A DNA stretch of 37,298 bases from Bacilli bacterium (lineage in GTDB: Bacteria > Bacillota_I > Bacilli_A > RFN20 > CAG-826): contig JAKSVY010000009.1 in the NCBI GenBank assembly GCA_024413875.1, positions 1 to 37,298 of the forward strand. Direction: 5' to 3'. Below the pieces are notes generated by a model. It saw only the letters and a list, made by a program, of their open reading frames with translations, was not told the origin of the DNA and made no database searches. Numbering within the stretch: the stretch's first letter is position 1; every line of letters begins with the position of its first letter. The translations under genes and the position numbers were made by a program. Positions 1 to 7,653 of this stretch are shown one piece after another.

Positions 1-278
1 AGAACAACATCTACAATCATAAGAACTAAGATGACTGTTGCGTATCCAATAACTCTTTTTACACGACGTGGAGTAGCAACAAACAAACAAGAGATACCAG
101 CGAATCCTGCGAAGACTGAGAATAAACCAGCAAAGAGGTTAATGATGAATAAAGGAACATCTTGACCACTTAAACTTGCAGTAACAACCATTTTAATGGT
201 TGGAATTAATGAGCTGATACCTGATACAAGTAACAAGATACCTGTAACAAATAAGAAAATTTTACCAACTAATCTCAT
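1..278 (-). CDS. Small membrane protein, 3' end cut by the window edge
   Basis: Reading leftward from an ATG at 278, an open frame of 92 codons runs off the window edge. It begins MRLVGKIFLFVTG. A GAGGT Shine-Dalgarno lies seven bases upstream of the ATG, which fixes the start. The visible part has three hydrophobic stretches: about residues 5-25, 45-70, and 78 to the edge. A short basic loop with PRRVKR separates the second and third, so this is an integral membrane protein. I see no motif that assigns a function. The gene lies downstream of the feo terminator on the same strand, so it is probably a separate transcript. Confidence 0.7.
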   Translation of the reverse strand, partial: MRLVGKIFLFVTGILLLVSGISSLIPTIKMVVTASLSGQDVPLFIINLFAGLFSVFAGFAGISCLFVATPRRVKRVIGYATVILVLMIVDVV

Positions 279-320
279 AATTTTTACCTCGTACTTATTG
301 TTGTACTTTTCATTAAATAA

Positions 321-370
321 AGCAAGAAAAAAGAGACTGCAAAGGAATCAAATGGAGGGTGCAGTCTCTT
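321..370 (-). terminator. Rho-independent terminator of the feo operon
   Basis: A perfect 10-bp stem (AAGAGACTGC at 331-340 with GCAGTCTCTT at 361-370) closes a 20-base loop. On the minus strand it is followed by a T-rich run (complement of 321-330). It lies just after the last gene of the leftward feo operon. Confidence 0.8.
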
Positions 371-384
371 TAGAAACGATTTTG

Positions 385-579
385 TTACTTACAGCAACAT
401 CTCTTTTGTTCTTTTTGTTTTTGCTTTTTGTAGTATTTCACAAGTTTCTTACCTTTATTACCACAACAAGCACATTCATCAACTGGTTTATGATTAATGA
501 GTTTAATAACTCTTACACCGAAGATTGCTAGCACAAAGAGCACTGCAATAACAATGACTAAGATTTCATACCATTCCAT
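385..579 (-). CDS. Small FeoB-associated Cys-rich membrane protein
   Basis: This 64-residue protein has one N-terminal transmembrane helix (about residues 5-27). A short cytoplasmic tail carries a CACC pair near residues 37-40, a Lys-rich stretch, and CCCK at the C-terminus. This layout and its position directly after feoB match the family of small Cys-rich proteins that follow feoB in Firmicutes. They are thought to assist Fe(II) uptake, perhaps by handling metal or redox state at the FeoB pore, but their role is not settled. An AAAGGAG ribosome binding site precedes the ATG, and the gene is 20 bases after feoB, so it is the third gene of the operon. Confidence 0.8.
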   Translation of the reverse strand: MEWYEILVIVIAVLFVLAIFGVRVIKLINHKPVDECACCGNKGKKLVKYYKKQKQKEQKRCCCK

Positions 580-599
580 ATTAGTGCTCCTTTCTAAAG

Positions 600-2942
600 C
601 TATGCCATTTCACCAGTAACTGGGTGTTTTTTATTGTAGGCATGAATAATAAATCCAATGCCAACTGCAAGAGCAAGTCCTGCAAGAATTACGATGATGC
701 CTAACCACCATCTATATTCAAATGCTGATCCAACCCCATAGACAATTGAACCAACAGCAAATGAGGCAACAATCCAGAATAATAATGTCCACTTGAATTG
801 TCCTTTAACAGATTCTGCTTTGGCAGTTGCAACAGCTGAGAAGCAAGGGATTGTTGTCATGTTAAAGGCAATGAATGCTAATAATCCAGGAATAGTAATG
901 TGTGTTGCTGAGATAATTGCAACTGATGCTGCAATGCCTTCTTCATCAGCTAAAATTGCTGATGCATCACCAGTAATTGTGCCTAAAGCAATTAATGATG
1001 CAGCAAGGGTACCAAATGTTGCGATAACGTTTTCTTTTGCAATTAATCCTGTAATAGCAGCTACTGCAAATACCCATCCAACATTTGAGAGTTGTTTACC
1101 AAATCCAAGAGGTGTGAATAAAGGTTGAATTAATTGGCCAATACCAGCAAGGATTGATTCAGAGATGTTATATCCAACTACTTCACCATCTACAATGATT
1201 TCACTACACATAGTCCAATCAAATTTAAATGATGATAAGAACCATATAATAATTGTAGAAGCTAAGATTACAGTGAATGCTTTTTGGATAAAGTGTTTCA
1301 TCTTATCCCATAAGTGAAGCATTGTTGATTTAAATTGTGGGAGTCTATATGTTGGAAGCTCCATAATGAATGGAGGGTTTTTACCACGCATAGTTGTGTT
1401 TCTCATTAAGATGACACATACGATCGCAGTTAATATGCCAATAACATACATAGAATATGTAATAACATCCGCATTACCAACTCCAAAGTATGAGACGATA
1501 CCACCTGCGATAGCAACTAAGATTGGAAGCTTTGCTCCACAAGAGAAGAATGGAATAACACGAAGTGTTGCCTTCTTTTCTGATTCACTACCAAGTGTTC
1601 TTGTATTAACCATAGCAGGAACTGAACATCCAAATCCCATAATCATTGGGAGGAATGCTCTACCAGAAAGTCCAAACTTACGGAAGATCTTATCCAAGAT
1701 AAAGGCGATACGTGCCATATATCCACTATCCTCAAGAATAGAGAAGAATAAGAAGAGTAATAAGATTTGTGGTAAGAAGCTTAGAATTGCAAATAATCCA
1801 CCAAGAACTCCATCAACAAGGAATCCAGATAGCCATGCTGGTGCACTACCTAAAGCATTTCCAGCAAGTTCAGATAACAAATCTGTTGTGGAAATAACTA
1901 AATTTTGAAGAAATACACCTGGTGAGGCAATTCCATCTGCTGACCACAATAATCCTTCAAATGCTGTGCCTTCTAAGCAAGGCTTTACTCCATCAAATAA
2001 TCCGCCTAAGAAGAATAAATTAGCAGAGAATGTTAAGTGGAAGATAACAAATAAGATAACAAGGAAAATTGGAATACCTGCCCATTTATTTGTTAACACT
2101 TTATCGATCTTATCTGATTTGGTAACGATAGCCTTTTTATCTTCAGTAGTTGCTTCGTTAAACTTTTTACCTTTAATAACATCAGAAAAGTTATCTCCAA
2201 TATAGTTATAACGAGCATCGGCGATCAAGGCTTCAAAGTCGCATCCAAATGTTCCATCAGAGAATGTGTTTTCAAATGCTTCAACCATGCCAATTAATTG
2301 AGGATGATCTTTTAATTCAACTTCATCTCTTTCAATTAATTTAATTGCGTGGAATAAAGGGTTCACCACTTTATTACCTTCAAAGGCAATTGTGATATCC
2401 CCTATTAAATGAAGTAGATCCTTATTATTAATTACAGTTCTTGCTTCGCGTTTATTTTTTGATGCTTCATACGCTCTTTGCATAAGAACATCTAAGTTTG
2501 TTTCTTTTAATGCTGAGATTTCAACAACAGGAATACCTAATACTTTTTCGAGTTTTTCAACATCAATAGATTGTCCAAGTTTTTTGACTTCATCCATCAT
2601 ATTTAACGCAACAACAACTGGGACATCAATTTCTAAAGCTTGAGTTGTTAAATATAAGCTTCTTTCTAGAGCAGTCGCGTCGACAATGTTAATCACACAA
2701 TCAGGATGTTCATCAAGAATAAAGTTACGAGAAATAACTTCTTCACTTGTGTATGGACTTAAAGAATAGATACCTGGTAAGTCAACAATTTCAACGTGTT
2801 CTTCAAGTTTCTTATAAGTTCCACTTCTTTTTTCAACTGTGACCCCTGGCCAGTTACCAACGTGGGCAGTTGAACCTGTAAGTGAGTTATAAAGTGTGGT
2901 TTTCCCTGAGTTAGGGTTACCGAGGAGTGCAAATGTTTTCAT
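600..2942 (-). CDS. feoB: Ferrous iron transport protein B
   Basis: This 780-residue protein has the normal length and order for FeoB, the GTP-regulated inner-membrane Fe(II) importer. The N-terminal G domain shows the P-loop GNPNSGKT (residues 8-15), G3 DLPG (54-57), G4 NMMD (114-117) and G5 SALK (143-146). A helical regulatory domain follows to about 270. The rest is the polytopic core with the two Gate-like repeats and the FeoB C-terminal region. Nothing essential appears to be missing. The start overlaps the feoA stop by one base (TAATG), which implies translational coupling. It is the second gene of feoA-feoB-Cys-rich protein and is probably iron-repressed through the palindromes upstream of feoA. 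Confidence 0.97.
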   Translation of the reverse strand: MKTFALLGNPNSGKTTLYNSLTGSTAHVGNWPGVTVEKRSGTYKKLEEHVEIVDLPGIYSLSPYTSEEVISRNFILDEHPDCVINIVDATALERSLYLTTQALEIDVPVVVALNMMDEVKKLGQSIDVEKLEKVLGIPVVEISALKETNLDVLMQRAYEASKNKREARTVINNKDLLHLIGDITIAFEGNKVVNPLFHAIKLIERDEVELKDHPQLIGMVEAFENTFSDGTFGCDFEALIADARYNYIGDNFSDVIKGKKFNEATTEDKKAIVTKSDKIDKVLTNKWAGIPIFLVILFVIFHLTFSANLFFLGGLFDGVKPCLEGTAFEGLLWSADGIASPGVFLQNLVISTTDLLSELAGNALGSAPAWLSGFLVDGVLGGLFAILSFLPQILLLFLFFSILEDSGYMARIAFILDKIFRKFGLSGRAFLPMIMGFGCSVPAMVNTRTLGSESEKKATLRVIPFFSCGAKLPILVAIAGGIVSYFGVGNADVITYSMYVIGILTAIVCVILMRNTTMRGKNPPFIMELPTYRLPQFKSTMLHLWDKMKHFIQKAFTVILASTIIIWFLSSFKFDWTMCSEIIVDGEVVGYNISESILAGIGQLIQPLFTPLGFGKQLSNVGWVFAVAAITGLIAKENVIATFGTLAASLIALGTITGDASAILADEEGIAASVAIISATHITIPGLLAFIAFNMTTIPCFSAVATAKAESVKGQFKWTLLFWIVASFAVGSIVYGVGSAFEYRWWLGIIVILAGLALAVGIGFIIHAYNKKHPVTGEMA

Positions 2943-3181
2943 TAACGTTTATCCTCCACTTCTAGAGTAACTAACTCTGCTTCTGATTTACGAAGAGTTA
3001 ATTCATAACCTCTAATATTGATTTCAATTGGGTCACCGAGTGGAGCCTTCTTTCTTAAATAAATTCTTGCTCCTGGAGTAACACCCATATCGAGTAAGCG
3101 TCTTCTTAGCTTACCTTCTCCATCGACTTTCTTTATTTGGCCAGTCTCGCCAATTTTAAATTCATCTAGTCTTTTAAGCAT
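2942..3181 (-). CDS. feoA: Ferrous iron transport protein A
   Basis: A 79-residue SH3-like FeoA protein, the small cytoplasmic partner of FeoB. Typical features are the basic LRRRLLDMGVTPG segment around residues 26-38, a following KKAPLGDPIEI strand, and the GYELTLRKSEAELV end. I place the start at the ATG at 3181 because AAGGAAGG lies seven bases upstream and because FeoA proteins begin at about this point. An in-frame ATG 75 bases further upstream (3256) would add a non-conserved 25-residue tail. That ATG lies inside the operator, so I reject it. It is the first gene of the leftward operon. Confidence 0.93.
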   Translation of the reverse strand: MLKRLDEFKIGETGQIKKVDGEGKLRRRLLDMGVTPGARIYLRKKAPLGDPIEINIRGYELTLRKSEAELVTLEVEDKR

Positions 3182-3220
3182 AAATTCCTTCCTTTCTATG
3201 CAAGCCAATGATGTTTTTAC

Positions 3221-3238
3221 TTTAGTAAATGGACTAAA
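3221..3238. promoter_or_regulatory. Weaker third dyad in the feo leader
   Basis: TTTAGTAAATGGACTAAA is an imperfect palindrome (7 of 9 positions symmetric). It has the same TTAGT/ACTAA core as the two stronger boxes upstream and lies between the predicted feo start site and feoA. It may be an auxiliary binding site. It could also be chance in AT-rich DNA. Confidence 0.35.
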
Positions 3239-3246
3239 GATGTATG

Positions 3247-3264
3247 AGTTAGTCATAACTAACT
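3247..3264. promoter_or_regulatory. DtxR-type operator A at the feo transcription start
   Basis: AGTTAGTCATAACTAACT is an 18-bp palindrome with 16 of 18 symmetric positions. It sits immediately downstream of the minus-strand -10 box, over the expected feo start site, which suits a repressor. The TTAG...CTAA core resembles DtxR/IdeR iron boxes. Binding by the adjacent regulator is inferred. Confidence 0.75.
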
Positions 3265-3270
3265 ATTTAT

Positions 3271-3299
3271 AATATATAACTTTAAAACTGATTAGTCAA
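3271..3299 (-). promoter_or_regulatory. Sigma-70-type promoter of feoAB
   Basis: On the minus strand, TTGACT (3294-3299) and TATATT (3271-3276) are separated by exactly 17 bases. The expected start near 3264 falls in operator A. The leader to feoA is about 80 bases. Confidence 0.7.
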
Positions 3300-3305
3300 C
3301 ACAAA

Positions 3306-3323
3306 AGTTAGTCATGTCTAACT
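3306..3323. promoter_or_regulatory. DtxR-type operator B between the divergent promoters
   Basis: AGTTAGTCATGTCTAACT matches operator A at 16 of 18 positions and is itself nearly palindromic. It lies upstream of the feo -35 box and four bases from the -35 box of the regulator gene, so one bound dimer could affect both directions. Confidence 0.7.
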
Positions 3324-3326
3324 ATC

Positions 3327-3354
3327 TTGCATTATTCATTATTTAAGTTATAAT
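3327..3354 (+). promoter_or_regulatory. Promoter of the DtxR-type regulator gene
   Basis: TTGCAT (3327-3332), a 16-base spacer and TATAAT (3349-3354). The -10 box ends eight bases before the ATG at 3363 and there is no Shine-Dalgarno, so the transcript should be leaderless or nearly so. Confidence 0.7.
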
Positions 3355-3362
3355 TTATTTAT

Positions 3363-3722
3363 ATGAAAATTTATGAATCTGCTGAAGACTATTTAGAGTC
3401 AATTCTTATCATTACTGAAAAGAATGGTTATTGCCGTTCTATTGATATTTCTAATGAATTAGGTTTTTCTAAACCTTCTGTTTCGGTCGCAATGAAAAAA
3501 CTCAAAGAGAATGGGTATATTAACATTGAAGAACATGGGCATATAATGCTTACAGATGAAGGTAAATCCATTGCAGTAAAAATATACGAAAGACACCAAA
3601 TATTAACTAAAGCATTAGTGTCTCTTGGCGTCCCAGAAGATATAGCTAAAGAAGATGCATGCAAGATTGAACATGATTTATCTAACGAATCTTTTGATGC
3701 TATTAAAAAACACGTTAACTAA
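3363..3722 (+). CDS. DtxR/MntR-family metal-dependent repressor, short form
   Basis: A 119-residue protein with an N-terminal winged helix-turn-helix (recognition region FSKPSVSVAMKKLKENGYI, residues 35-53) and a helical dimerisation domain. There is no C-terminal SH3 domain, and it is shorter than MntR (about 142 residues). Metal ligands of the family can be aligned: D9 and E12 (MntR D8, E11), H78, then C100, E103 and H104. MntR has Glu where C100 is; iron-sensing DtxR/IdeR proteins have Cys there. With the divergent feo operon and shared palindromes, this points to Fe(II) rather than Mn(II) sensing. The Nudix gene begins two bases after its stop, so the two are probably co-transcribed. Confidence 0.85.
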   Translation: MKIYESAEDYLESILIITEKNGYCRSIDISNELGFSKPSVSVAMKKLKENGYINIEEHGHIMLTDEGKSIAVKIYERHQILTKALVSLGVPEDIAKEDACKIEHDLSNESFDAIKKHVN

Positions 3723-3724
3723 TT

Positions 3725-4111
3725 ATGTACAAAATAATCCTCACTACTATGGTTAAAATCTACCGCGATAACGGTGATTTTTTAGTGCTTAATCGAGTTA
3801 AAAAAGATTGGCCAGGTATTACATTTCCTGGAGGGCATGTTGAACCTAACGAAACAATTGAAGAATGTGCGGTTAGAGAAATTAAAGAAGAAACTGGTTT
3901 AGATATTGGATCTCTTGAACCATGTGGATATATTGAATGGAATGTTATCGAGGAAGAAACAAGACATCTTTCAATGCTTTTTAAGACTAAAGATTTTAAA
4001 GGCGAAATTAAAGACTCAGTTGAAGGACATTTGTTCTGGACTAACGATAAGGATATTACAAGTTACCCTTTCTCCAACGATTTTGATAAGATTCTTGAAT
4101 TATTAAAGTAA
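3725..4111 (+). CDS. Nudix hydrolase, MutT-like
   Basis: A 128-residue single-domain Nudix protein. The signature GX5EX7REUXEEXGU is intact (GHVEPNETIEECAVREIKEETGL, about residues 37-59, with the catalytic REIKEE). It hydrolyses a nucleoside diphosphate linked to another group. The size and the GGHVE start fit the 8-oxo-dGTP/NTP-type group, but the substrate cannot be read from the sequence. No Shine-Dalgarno is visible and the start is two bases after the regulator stop, so it is probably translated by coupling. Pairing with an iron regulator would suit a role in clearing oxidised nucleotides, which is an inference. Confidence 0.88.
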   Translation: MYKIILTTMVKIYRDNGDFLVLNRVKKDWPGITFPGGHVEPNETIEECAVREIKEETGLDIGSLEPCGYIEWNVIEEETRHLSMLFKTKDFKGEIKDSVEGHLFWTNDKDITSYPFSNDFDKILELLK

Positions 4112-4150
4112 AAAGATAATTTTATAATTTTTTATATTTATATCTTTTGG

Positions 4151-4156
4151 TATAAT
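4151..4156 (+). promoter_or_regulatory. -10 box of the AraC-type gene
   Basis: TATAAT ends six bases before the ATG at 4163. There is no good -35 hexamer (T-rich) and no ribosome binding site. The start site would coincide with the start codon, making a leaderless mRNA. Confidence 0.6.
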
Positions 4157-4162
4157 ATAACC

Positions 4163-5026
4163 ATGAACCAAAAGAAAAATGATTTTCGTAGTAACGCTGG
4201 ATTCGCGTTTAGACACTACCTCACCACTGTTGATGAGATGTCTTTTGAACGCGTCAATGTTTCACATTGCCACCCTGCTTATGAACTTTATTATCTTGTA
4301 AGCGGAGATGTTGAATATATTGTAGGTGGAACTTCATATAGACTTAAAACAGGTGATGTTTTACTTGTTAAAGCTTTTGAAAGTCATGTTATTAATGTTA
4401 AGCCAACATGTAACTATGAAAGATTTGTTTTGGAATTTGATATGGGTATTATTCCTTCAATTAAGGGGGTAAATCCAATCTCAGATATTTTTATTTCAAA
4501 ATCTTCTGCAATTTATATCCCTGCTAAACTTGTTAAAGACAGCCGTATTCTTCAAATCTTTGAATCGTGCGATCAAGATTTCTTAGATAACAGTGTTTAC
4601 ACAAGTCACTTAATGCTTGGTGATGCGATTAAACTTATTTCTGAATTTAGATTATGTTTTGATAAGACTGTTGATCTTCCATATCAAGCTATTGAAGTTA
4701 AAGCAAAGCACCAAGAAATTATTAATGGTGTTTCTAACTACATTAAGGCTAACTTAGATAAAAAGATTACAATTGATGACATTTCTAACAGTGTTTTCTT
4801 ATCAAAGAGTTATCTCCAACACTTATTTAAACAATATTATGGAATCCCTGTTTCTGAATATGTCTTTATTCAAAAAATGCATGTTGCTCAACACATGCTT
4901 GAAAATGGTGCGTCATTAGCAGAAACAGCGTCTGCTTTAGGATATAAGTATTATTCATCTTTCTGTATGAATTATAAAAAATACTTTGGCATTCCACCAA
5001 AGTCACACCATAGTTTAAATACTTAA
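4163..5026 (+). CDS. AraC-family transcriptional regulator
   Basis: A 287-residue regulator. Residues about 20-85 form a cupin-like sugar-sensing domain with HCHPAYELYYLVSGD, followed by a turn ending KTGDVLLVKAFESHVI. The last 100 residues hold two helix-turn-helix motifs of the AraC/XylS type (ITIDDISNSVFLSKSYLQH, then LAETASALGYKYYSSFCMNYKKYFG). Its stop is two bases from the end of the convergent ten-gene glycan operon. Local AraC proteins of this architecture commonly activate adjacent sugar transport genes. The poor -35 of the operon promoter near 16046 would fit an activator, but binding sites cannot be proven here. Confidence 0.9.
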   Translation: MNQKKNDFRSNAGFAFRHYLTTVDEMSFERVNVSHCHPAYELYYLVSGDVEYIVGGTSYRLKTGDVLLVKAFESHVINVKPTCNYERFVLEFDMGIIPSIKGVNPISDIFISKSSAIYIPAKLVKDSRILQIFESCDQDFLDNSVYTSHLMLGDAIKLISEFRLCFDKTVDLPYQAIEVKAKHQEIINGVSNYIKANLDKKITIDDISNSVFLSKSYLQHLFKQYYGIPVSEYVFIQKMHVAQHMLENGASLAETASALGYKYYSSFCMNYKKYFGIPPKSHHSLNT

Positions 5027-5028
5027 AA

Positions 5029-5871
5029 CTAGTCTTCCTTATACATTCCTTTATTAACTAGTTCAGGATATTGAGTGATGTTAATGAATTTATCAAAAAT
5101 GTAATTAGAAAATAATTGATAAATTAAAAGAGTGAATGGAAGGATAAATAAAACAATCACTACTGCAACAATATATTTAATAGGTAAATAACTATTCATT
5201 ATTCCAAGAAGTAATGGTGAATATAAGATAGCAGTAAATAGAATGACTCTTAATGCATCCTTAATATAGAAAAGGGGTGCATTTTTTAATAGCATGAAAT
5301 ATCCTCCACTATAAATAGCGGATTGATAAAGAGTTAATGTTAAAACTGGAACGATAATGACAAGAGATAATGCGATAGGTATAGCTTGAACAACAACATT
5401 ATCAGTGAATAGATTTGTTAATTTACACGCTACTAATAAAAGACCAAAGAAGGTAAATGTAATCGCACATGATTTATAGTTATCTTTGATGCCTTTAACA
5501 AAATCTTCTTTGAAGAATAATGGTTCTAACCAAACAAGTTGACGGTATATTCTCATAAGTCCACTGAAGACAATAGAGAAAATATATAAACTTAACCACA
5601 CTGCAATAGAGGCAATTAAGTGAGCGTATTTTACATAACTATTGTATGTTTCTTTTGTGACTTCCCCACTATTAACTTTAATAGCAAGGCCTAAACAATA
5701 GTTATCTCTAAAAAAGAGAATAGCAAGAGTTGGAAGGAACGCTAAAAGTAAAAGACCACCTATTCCAAAAATAAGCCTCCAATGGATTTTGAATACATCA
5801 AAAAAGACTTCCTTTCTATTTCTTGGAAGGTTAGAGAATTCAAAATCTTCTTTGCTAGTCTTTACTTTCAT
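5029..5871 (-). CDS. Multi-pass membrane protein, possibly YesL/DUF624-like
   Basis: A 280-residue protein with about six hydrophobic segments. A soluble N-terminal stretch of about 33 residues ends in a basic NRKEVFFDVFKIHWR. A FFKEDFVKGIKDNYKS cytoplasmic loop (about residues 121-136) precedes the third segment. This aromatic and basic loop pattern, with a location at the end of a sugar ABC operon, recalls YesL/DUF624 membrane proteins. They accompany sugar uptake genes in Firmicutes and have unknown mechanism. The likeness is weak and the protein is longer than that family (about 200 residues). Its ATG overlaps the preceding stop by four bases, so it is the last gene of the operon. Confidence 0.6.
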   Translation of the reverse strand: MKVKTSKEDFEFSNLPRNRKEVFFDVFKIHWRLIFGIGGLLLLAFLPTLAILFFRDNYCLGLAIKVNSGEVTKETYNSYVKYAHLIASIAVWLSLYIFSIVFSGLMRIYRQLVWLEPLFFKEDFVKGIKDNYKSCAITFTFFGLLLVACKLTNLFTDNVVVQAIPIALSLVIIVPVLTLTLYQSAIYSGGYFMLLKNAPLFYIKDALRVILFTAILYSPLLLGIMNSYLPIKYIVAVVIVLFILPFTLLIYQLFSNYIFDKFINITQYPELVNKGMYKED

Positions 5872-6470
5872 AATTTTAATAAGTTATTAACTATTCTAAG
5901 CGCGTTATCACTTTGGGAATTATTTAGTGATCCAATATGAATTGAATCATTTCTAAATAATAAGTAATAATCTTCGTTTTCTTCTTTTTCAGAAGTATAG
6001 GTAATTATATCCTTACCCACACCAGTATTGGTATTTTTCTCATAAATTTTAATACCAAGGTTTTTATCTTCTTCTTTATAAAAATCATATCCATCAACAT
6101 TAGGAAGTAATGTTTTTATTTGTTCATCAGAAAAAGATGCTGCAATTGGTGAAATTCTTTCTACCCAAGAAGAAGGCATGATATACAAATCACAGATTGA
6201 ATAATAAGATCCAAATGTTCGAATTGCTTCTTCAGTATTTGGGTCAGCGTGTTTAACGGTGATTTGTCTAATTCCGTCAGTGACTTTTAAACTTTCATCA
6301 ACAAATCTAGAGACATTAAAAGAATATGTAGGAGCAAATACATAAATGCTTTCATTTTCTTTTGGACTACATTTAATTGATACGCCTGTGCACACGATAA
6401 TTGATACACTAGCGACACCAATTAAATAAAGTGGCCATTTATTAATAAGAGTAGATAATCTAGTTTTCAT
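5868..6470 (-). CDS. Membrane-anchored extracytoplasmic protein of unknown function
   Basis: A 200-residue protein with an N-terminal membrane anchor (about residues 13-31, after a KTRLSTLINKW basic start) and a soluble domain expected outside the cell. No lipobox Cys is placed correctly; the C in CTGVSIKCSP lies within or just after the helix. I recognise no family. The segment YYSICDLYIMPSSWVERISP loosely resembles parts of extracellular solute-binding proteins that describe a state switch, but that is not enough for a call. It overlaps the upstream gene by 11 bases and the downstream gene by 4, so it is tightly co-translated with two other membrane proteins. Confidence 0.6.
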   Translation of the reverse strand: MKTRLSTLINKWPLYLIGVASVSIIVCTGVSIKCSPKENESIYVFAPTYSFNVSRFVDESLKVTDGIRQITVKHADPNTEEAIRTFGSYYSICDLYIMPSSWVERISPIAASFSDEQIKTLLPNVDGYDFYKEEDKNLGIKIYEKNTNTGVGKDIITYTSEKEENEDYYLLFRNDSIHIGSLNNSQSDNALRIVNNLLKL

Positions 6471-6927
6471 CTTCTACCCCCACAATAAATATGTCACGGA
6501 CTATAAATGTTCTACATTCAGATACACTAAACTTTGAAACAATTTCTGGATCAGAACAAAAATATGTGACTGAATCAATTTCAACTTTAATAAATAGAAT
6601 ACCTTTTCTAGCAGTTACAAGTTCTTTCTTAATCCTTTCAATTTTGCCCACCACTTTACTTTCTTTCGCGTTAGTTAACTCTTTTAAATATTGATTCATA
6701 TATAGAGTTGGAAGAAGATAGGCAAACACAACTGATAAAGTCACTATCATTAGGATAGAAGACACAATTGAACCAACTATTTGCATGATTAATTGGATTT
6801 TATAGTTAGAGAAAACAATAAATAAAACAATGCTTAATAAGGTTAGTATTCCAAAAAGAACTGTAAGAGCGATATACAGTTTCTTTTGTTTTATGTTTTT
6901 ATCTAAGTCTTTTCTAATATCCATCAT
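6460..6927 (-). CDS. Two-helix membrane protein of unknown function
   Basis: A 155-residue protein. A charged N-terminus (about 16 residues) is followed by two transmembrane helices (about 18-40 and 48-73), then a soluble domain of about 80 residues rich in Lys, Glu and beta-branched residues, ending VGVEDEN. No family is recognised. The soluble tail (SKVVGKIERIKKELVTARKG, then VEIDSVTYFC) could be a small beta domain. The start ATG overlaps the stop of the ABC ATPase gene (ATGA), giving a four-base overlap. Its place between the ATPase and two envelope proteins suggests an accessory of the transporter or of the extracellular hydrolases. Confidence 0.6.
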   Translation of the reverse strand: MMDIRKDLDKNIKQKKLYIALTVLFGILTLLSIVLFIVFSNYKIQLIMQIVGSIVSSILMIVTLSVVFAYLLPTLYMNQYLKELTNAKESKVVGKIERIKKELVTARKGILFIKVEIDSVTYFCSDPEIVSKFSVSECRTFIVRDIFIVGVEDEN

Positions 6928-7643
6928 AAAGCTTGTAAAAATTCTACAATAATTGGATTATCTGAGTGAATAAATTCTTCAGGAGTACCACTAAAAAGAA
7001 TCTCTCCATCTTTCATAAAATGAATAATATCTCCTAAAGAAGTGGCTTCTTCCATATTATGAGTAACATAAATTGTTGTGATGTTACGACTCTTAATTGA
7101 GTTGTAAATTAAATCTTTGGATTTAGCAGCAGTTGCTTGATCGAGATTAGATAATGGTTCATCAAATAAACAAATGCTTGGGTTTTTAACAAGCGCACGA
7201 GCAAGCGCAACTCTTTGTTGTTGGCCACCTGAAATATGACGCGGTTTTCTTGAAAGACACATCATAATATTTAATTCAGTAGCGACCTCATACACTCTTT
7301 TCTTAATTTCTTCTGATGATGCTCCAAGCATCTTTAAAGGGAAAGCAATATTATCAAAGATTGTCATACTTGGATATAGTGCGTAGTTTTGCGAAACATA
7401 CGCTAAATTACGCTTCTCTACTGGAGTTTTTTCAATATCTTCTCCATTAACTAAAACCTTACCTTCATAGTTAATATTACTAAACAGTGTTTTTAGTAAA
7501 GTTGTCTTACCACAACCAGAAAAACCCACAATAACGTGGGTTTTACCTGTTTCTAAATCTAAGTTTAGGCGGTTAATCGCCACTACTTCGTTTTTCTTTG
7601 AGGTATAAGTTACAGATAGATTTTGAAAAGTAATATTAGGCAT
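6924..7643 (-). CDS. ABC transporter ATPase, short sugar-type form
   Basis: A 239-residue nucleotide-binding protein. Walker A is GFSGCGKTT (40-48), the Q-loop Q85 lies in YVSQNYALYPSMT, the signature ISGGQQQRVALARAL begins at 137, Walker B is CLFDEP (158-163) followed by the D-loop, and the switch His is 195 (VTHNMEEA). The core resembles the MalK/UgpC group. It stops at EFLQAL with none of the 120-130 residue TOBE regulatory domain. It is co-transcribed with both permease genes and the binding protein. A separate full-length MalK-type ATPase at 16200-17441 could serve the same permeases, so which one drives import is open. Confidence 0.9.
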   Translation of the reverse strand: MPNITFQNLSVTYTSKKNEVVAINRLNLDLETGKTHVIVGFSGCGKTTLLKTLFSNINYEGKVLVNGEDIEKTPVEKRNLAYVSQNYALYPSMTIFDNIAFPLKMLGASSEEIKKRVYEVATELNIMMCLSRKPRHISGGQQQRVALARALVKNPSICLFDEPLSNLDQATAAKSKDLIYNSIKSRNITTIYVTHNMEEATSLGDIIHFMKDGEILFSGTPEEFIHSDNPIIVEFLQAL

Positions 7644-7653
7644 ACTTAGTTAA

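Noticed and set aside
196..531. A 111-codon rightward frame over the feo terminator
   Set aside because: It crosses the terminator hairpin and the Cys-rich protein gene on the other strand, has no ribosome binding site and no recognisable protein features.
1366..1908. A 180-codon rightward frame inside feoB
   Set aside because: It is the complement of feoB coding sequence, with no start signals or protein features, and is an effect of feoB codon use.
3182..3256. A longer feoA start 25 codons upstream
   Set aside because: It would begin within operator A and the leader, has no Shine-Dalgarno, and the extra residues are not FeoA-like. The ATG at 3181 has AAGGAAGG.
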